Below are positions 16,269-17,701 of a DNA stretch of 17,701 nt, piece after piece. Within the stretch, counting starts at the first letter, position 1. Each line of letters opens with the position of its first letter. The translations under genes were made by a program, and so were the position numbers. The stretch lies in contig JAKLQR010000303.1 in assembly GCA_022013235.1 (NCBI GenBank), forward strand, positions 1 through 17,701, in the 5' to 3' direction. The notes under the pieces are model-generated. The model saw only the letters and a list, made by a program, of their open reading frames with translations. It was not told where the DNA came from and ran no database searches. Source of the DNA: Thermodesulfovibrionales bacterium. Its GTDB lineage: Bacteria > Nitrospirota > Thermodesulfovibrionia > Thermodesulfovibrionales > SM23-35.

Positions 16269-17701
16269 TTACCAGATCATGGCTTTGTATCTCTCGATGA
16301 CCATGTCCTGTATCTTTGAGATGAGCTGGAACGTCTCCTTTGCGATTCTTTTTTCAAGGTTGCTTAGCCCGTTGGGGTCGATAAAATTATTGATCTCTTT
16401 CTCTTCCTTCAACTGTTCGAACTGGTGCTGGATCCTCAGGAGCATGATGAACTCAAAGGAATGGATAAGCTCATCGGCATATTCCTTTACGATTGTGTGC
16501 ACGTCTCTCAGTAAATGTATCCGTTCGATCGTTGATGTTTCGCGGATACCTTTTTCGAGCGCGAACAGTCTGACTATATCCAGCAGGGGTGCAAGCCCCT
16601 TTATCTTCAGATTGAGCTTGTCTTTGTGCTCTCCGCTCTTTTCGACAACAAACGTCTTCAGGAACCCTATCGGGGGCATGTTCTTGATCGCCATATTGGC
16701 TATGTAACCAAGGAATACTTTCTGGTCTTTCACAAGGGAATGGATGTAGTCTTTGAGCCATTCTACAAGCCGCATTTCTCCGTATATCGGTCTCAGGTCG
16801 AAAAAGGTAACAGAGTTGAGCACCGCATCAGAAGTAGGGGTGGATATCCAGTTCATAAAGTATTTTCTCCACATATGGAGCGGCTGACGCCACATGGGGT
16901 TCGTTGCCATGAAATCTGCGGGGCAGGAAGGGAACCCGCATTTAAGGAGGCCGTCCCTTACAAAGAATGAAAACTGCCTGAAGTATTCCTCTGCAGCCTT
17001 TTCCTCCTCGTCAGACGCGGGGTCTGCATAAATAAGCGCATTATCCTGGTCGGTTTTGAAGGTCTGTTCCTTACGGCCTTCGCTGCCGAACGCGATCCAG
17101 CAGTACGGGACCGGCGGTTCCCCGAACTGCTCCTCAGCGAACTGGAGGACCTTCCGGACAAGCCTGTCGTTTATCTCGGTAATAATTCGCGTGATGTTGC
17201 TCGCTTTTGCGCCTTCAGTCAGCAGCAACCCTACGATATTATTGATCTTCATCGATACCGGGACCAGTCCTTCCACGGTTTTCTGGCTTTCGATGTCTTT
17301 TACGATAGACAGCGGAGAGGTCCCCTGCAGGAGCATAAGGTCATGGTTGGTGAGGATGCCCTTGAGTTTGTCACCCTTCATGATGAGCAGGTGATGGACG
17401 TTATGTTTCACCATTTTTATAATTGCCTCAAAACAGTATTCGTTCATGTCGGAACGGACATGTGGAAAACTCATGATGTCCGTGACAGGATCACTGCAGT
17501 TCTTCCCCTGAGAGACTACCTTGTCCCGGAGGTCCCTGTCGGTAACTATCCCCGAGGGACGCCCGTTTGCGTCGATAAGGATGAGGGCGCTTATCTTCCG
17601 GTGAGACATTATCTGCGCAGCCTTTTGTATGGTAATGTCCTGTTCGGCAGTAATGACCTCTTTCGCAGCGAGTTGTCCGACCGGTATGGTGAAAAGGATT
17701 C
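16269..17701 (-). CDS. cNMP-like/CBS/DUF294 regulator, copy B (5' end outside window)
   Basis: Paralogue of the gene at 13701-15638; the frame is open to the window edge, so the N-terminal part is missing. About 476 residues are visible. The start of a CBS pair is at the edge (VGQLAAKEVITAEQDITIQ, matching LEDIALKEVITVLENISIQ in copy A), followed by GIVTDRDLRDKV and LTNHDLMLLQGTSPLSIV. The nucleotidyltransferase-like site is FGSEGRKEQTFKTDQDNALI, and the DUF294 C-terminal helical domain runs to the end. An internal ATG at 17609 falls inside the CBS domain and is not a real start. All catalytic-looking residues are kept, so it is probably functional. It would have been followed by its own symporter, of which only the remnant at 15860-16183 is left. 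No exonuclease or DUF4212 gene follows it, unlike copy A. Confidence 0.88.
   Translation of the reverse strand, partial: ILFTIPVGQLAAKEVITAEQDITIQKAAQIMSHRKISALILIDANGRPSGIVTDRDLRDKVVSQGKNCSDPVTDIMSFPHVRSDMNEYCFEAIIKMVKHNVHHLLIMKGDKLKGILTNHDLMLLQGTSPLSIVKDIESQKTVEGLVPVSMKINNIVGLLLTEGAKASNITRIITEINDRLVRKVLQFAEEQFGEPPVPYCWIAFGSEGRKEQTFKTDQDNALIYADPASDEEEKAAEEYFRQFSFFVRDGLLKCGFPSCPADFMATNPMWRQPLHMWRKYFMNWISTPTSDAVLNSVTFFDLRPIYGEMRLVEWLKDYIHSLVKDQKVFLGYIANMAIKNMPPIGFLKTFVVEKSGEHKDKLNLKIKGLAPLLDIVRLFALEKGIRETSTIERIHLLRDVHTIVKEYADELIHSFEFIMLLRIQHQFEQLKEEKEINNFIDPNGLSNLEKRIAKETFQLISKIQDMVIERYKAMIW

Noticed and set aside
16269..17609. Reading copy B of DUF294 as a complete gene starting at 17609
   Set aside because: That ATG falls inside the CBS domain, and homologous sequence continues in frame to the window edge.

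Overview
The window looks like chromosomal DNA of a Gram-negative, acetate-using bacterium with roughly balanced base composition. Ribonuclease J occurs beside an outer-membrane porin, and a DUF4212/SSS acetate-type symporter sits with Acs and CBS/DUF294 regulators. That mix would fit Nitrospirota or a delta-proteobacterial lineage. This placement is inference; no rRNA or tRNA gene is present to test it.

Left part (1-4390, + strand): a tight run of three housekeeping genes. These are RNase J (5' end outside the window), undecaprenyl-diphosphatase UppP (5 nt later) and the FtsK/SpoIIIE DNA translocase, whose start overlaps the end of uppP by 16 nt. A perfect 9-bp stem flanked by A and T runs (4357-4390) is a bidirectional terminator between ftsK and the convergent porin gene.

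Middle and right part (4406-17701, all - strand): read in the direction of transcription, the order is DUF294 copy B (5' end outside), a symporter C-terminal remnant, an intrinsic terminator, DUF294 copy A, a DEDDh exonuclease (TGATG overlap), a DUF4212 small subunit, a sodium/solute (acetate-type) symporter, AMP-forming acetyl-CoA synthetase, a Pat-like NDP-forming acyl-CoA synthetase/GNAT fusion, and a porin with its own putative promoter. Together this reads as an acetate uptake and activation locus. The porin may admit solutes, DUF4212/SSS imports acetate, Acs activates it, and the GNAT fusion probably acetylates the Acs active-site lysine (K619). The cNMP-like/CBS/DUF294 protein and the exonuclease are probable regulators of unknown mechanism.

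The most interesting points are these. The GNAT fusion keeps both histidines that NDP-forming acyl-CoA synthetases use for phosphate relay, so it may be an active synthetase as well as an acetyltransferase. A nucleotidyltransferase-like DUF294 protein is translationally coupled to a DEDDh nuclease. A second DUF294 paralogue is followed by a decapitated symporter gene whose missing 5' part is replaced by a short perfect palindrome, which suggests duplication followed by deletion.

No gene-free stretch exceeds 300 nt. I saw no tRNA, rRNA, CRISPR array, transposase or integrase.
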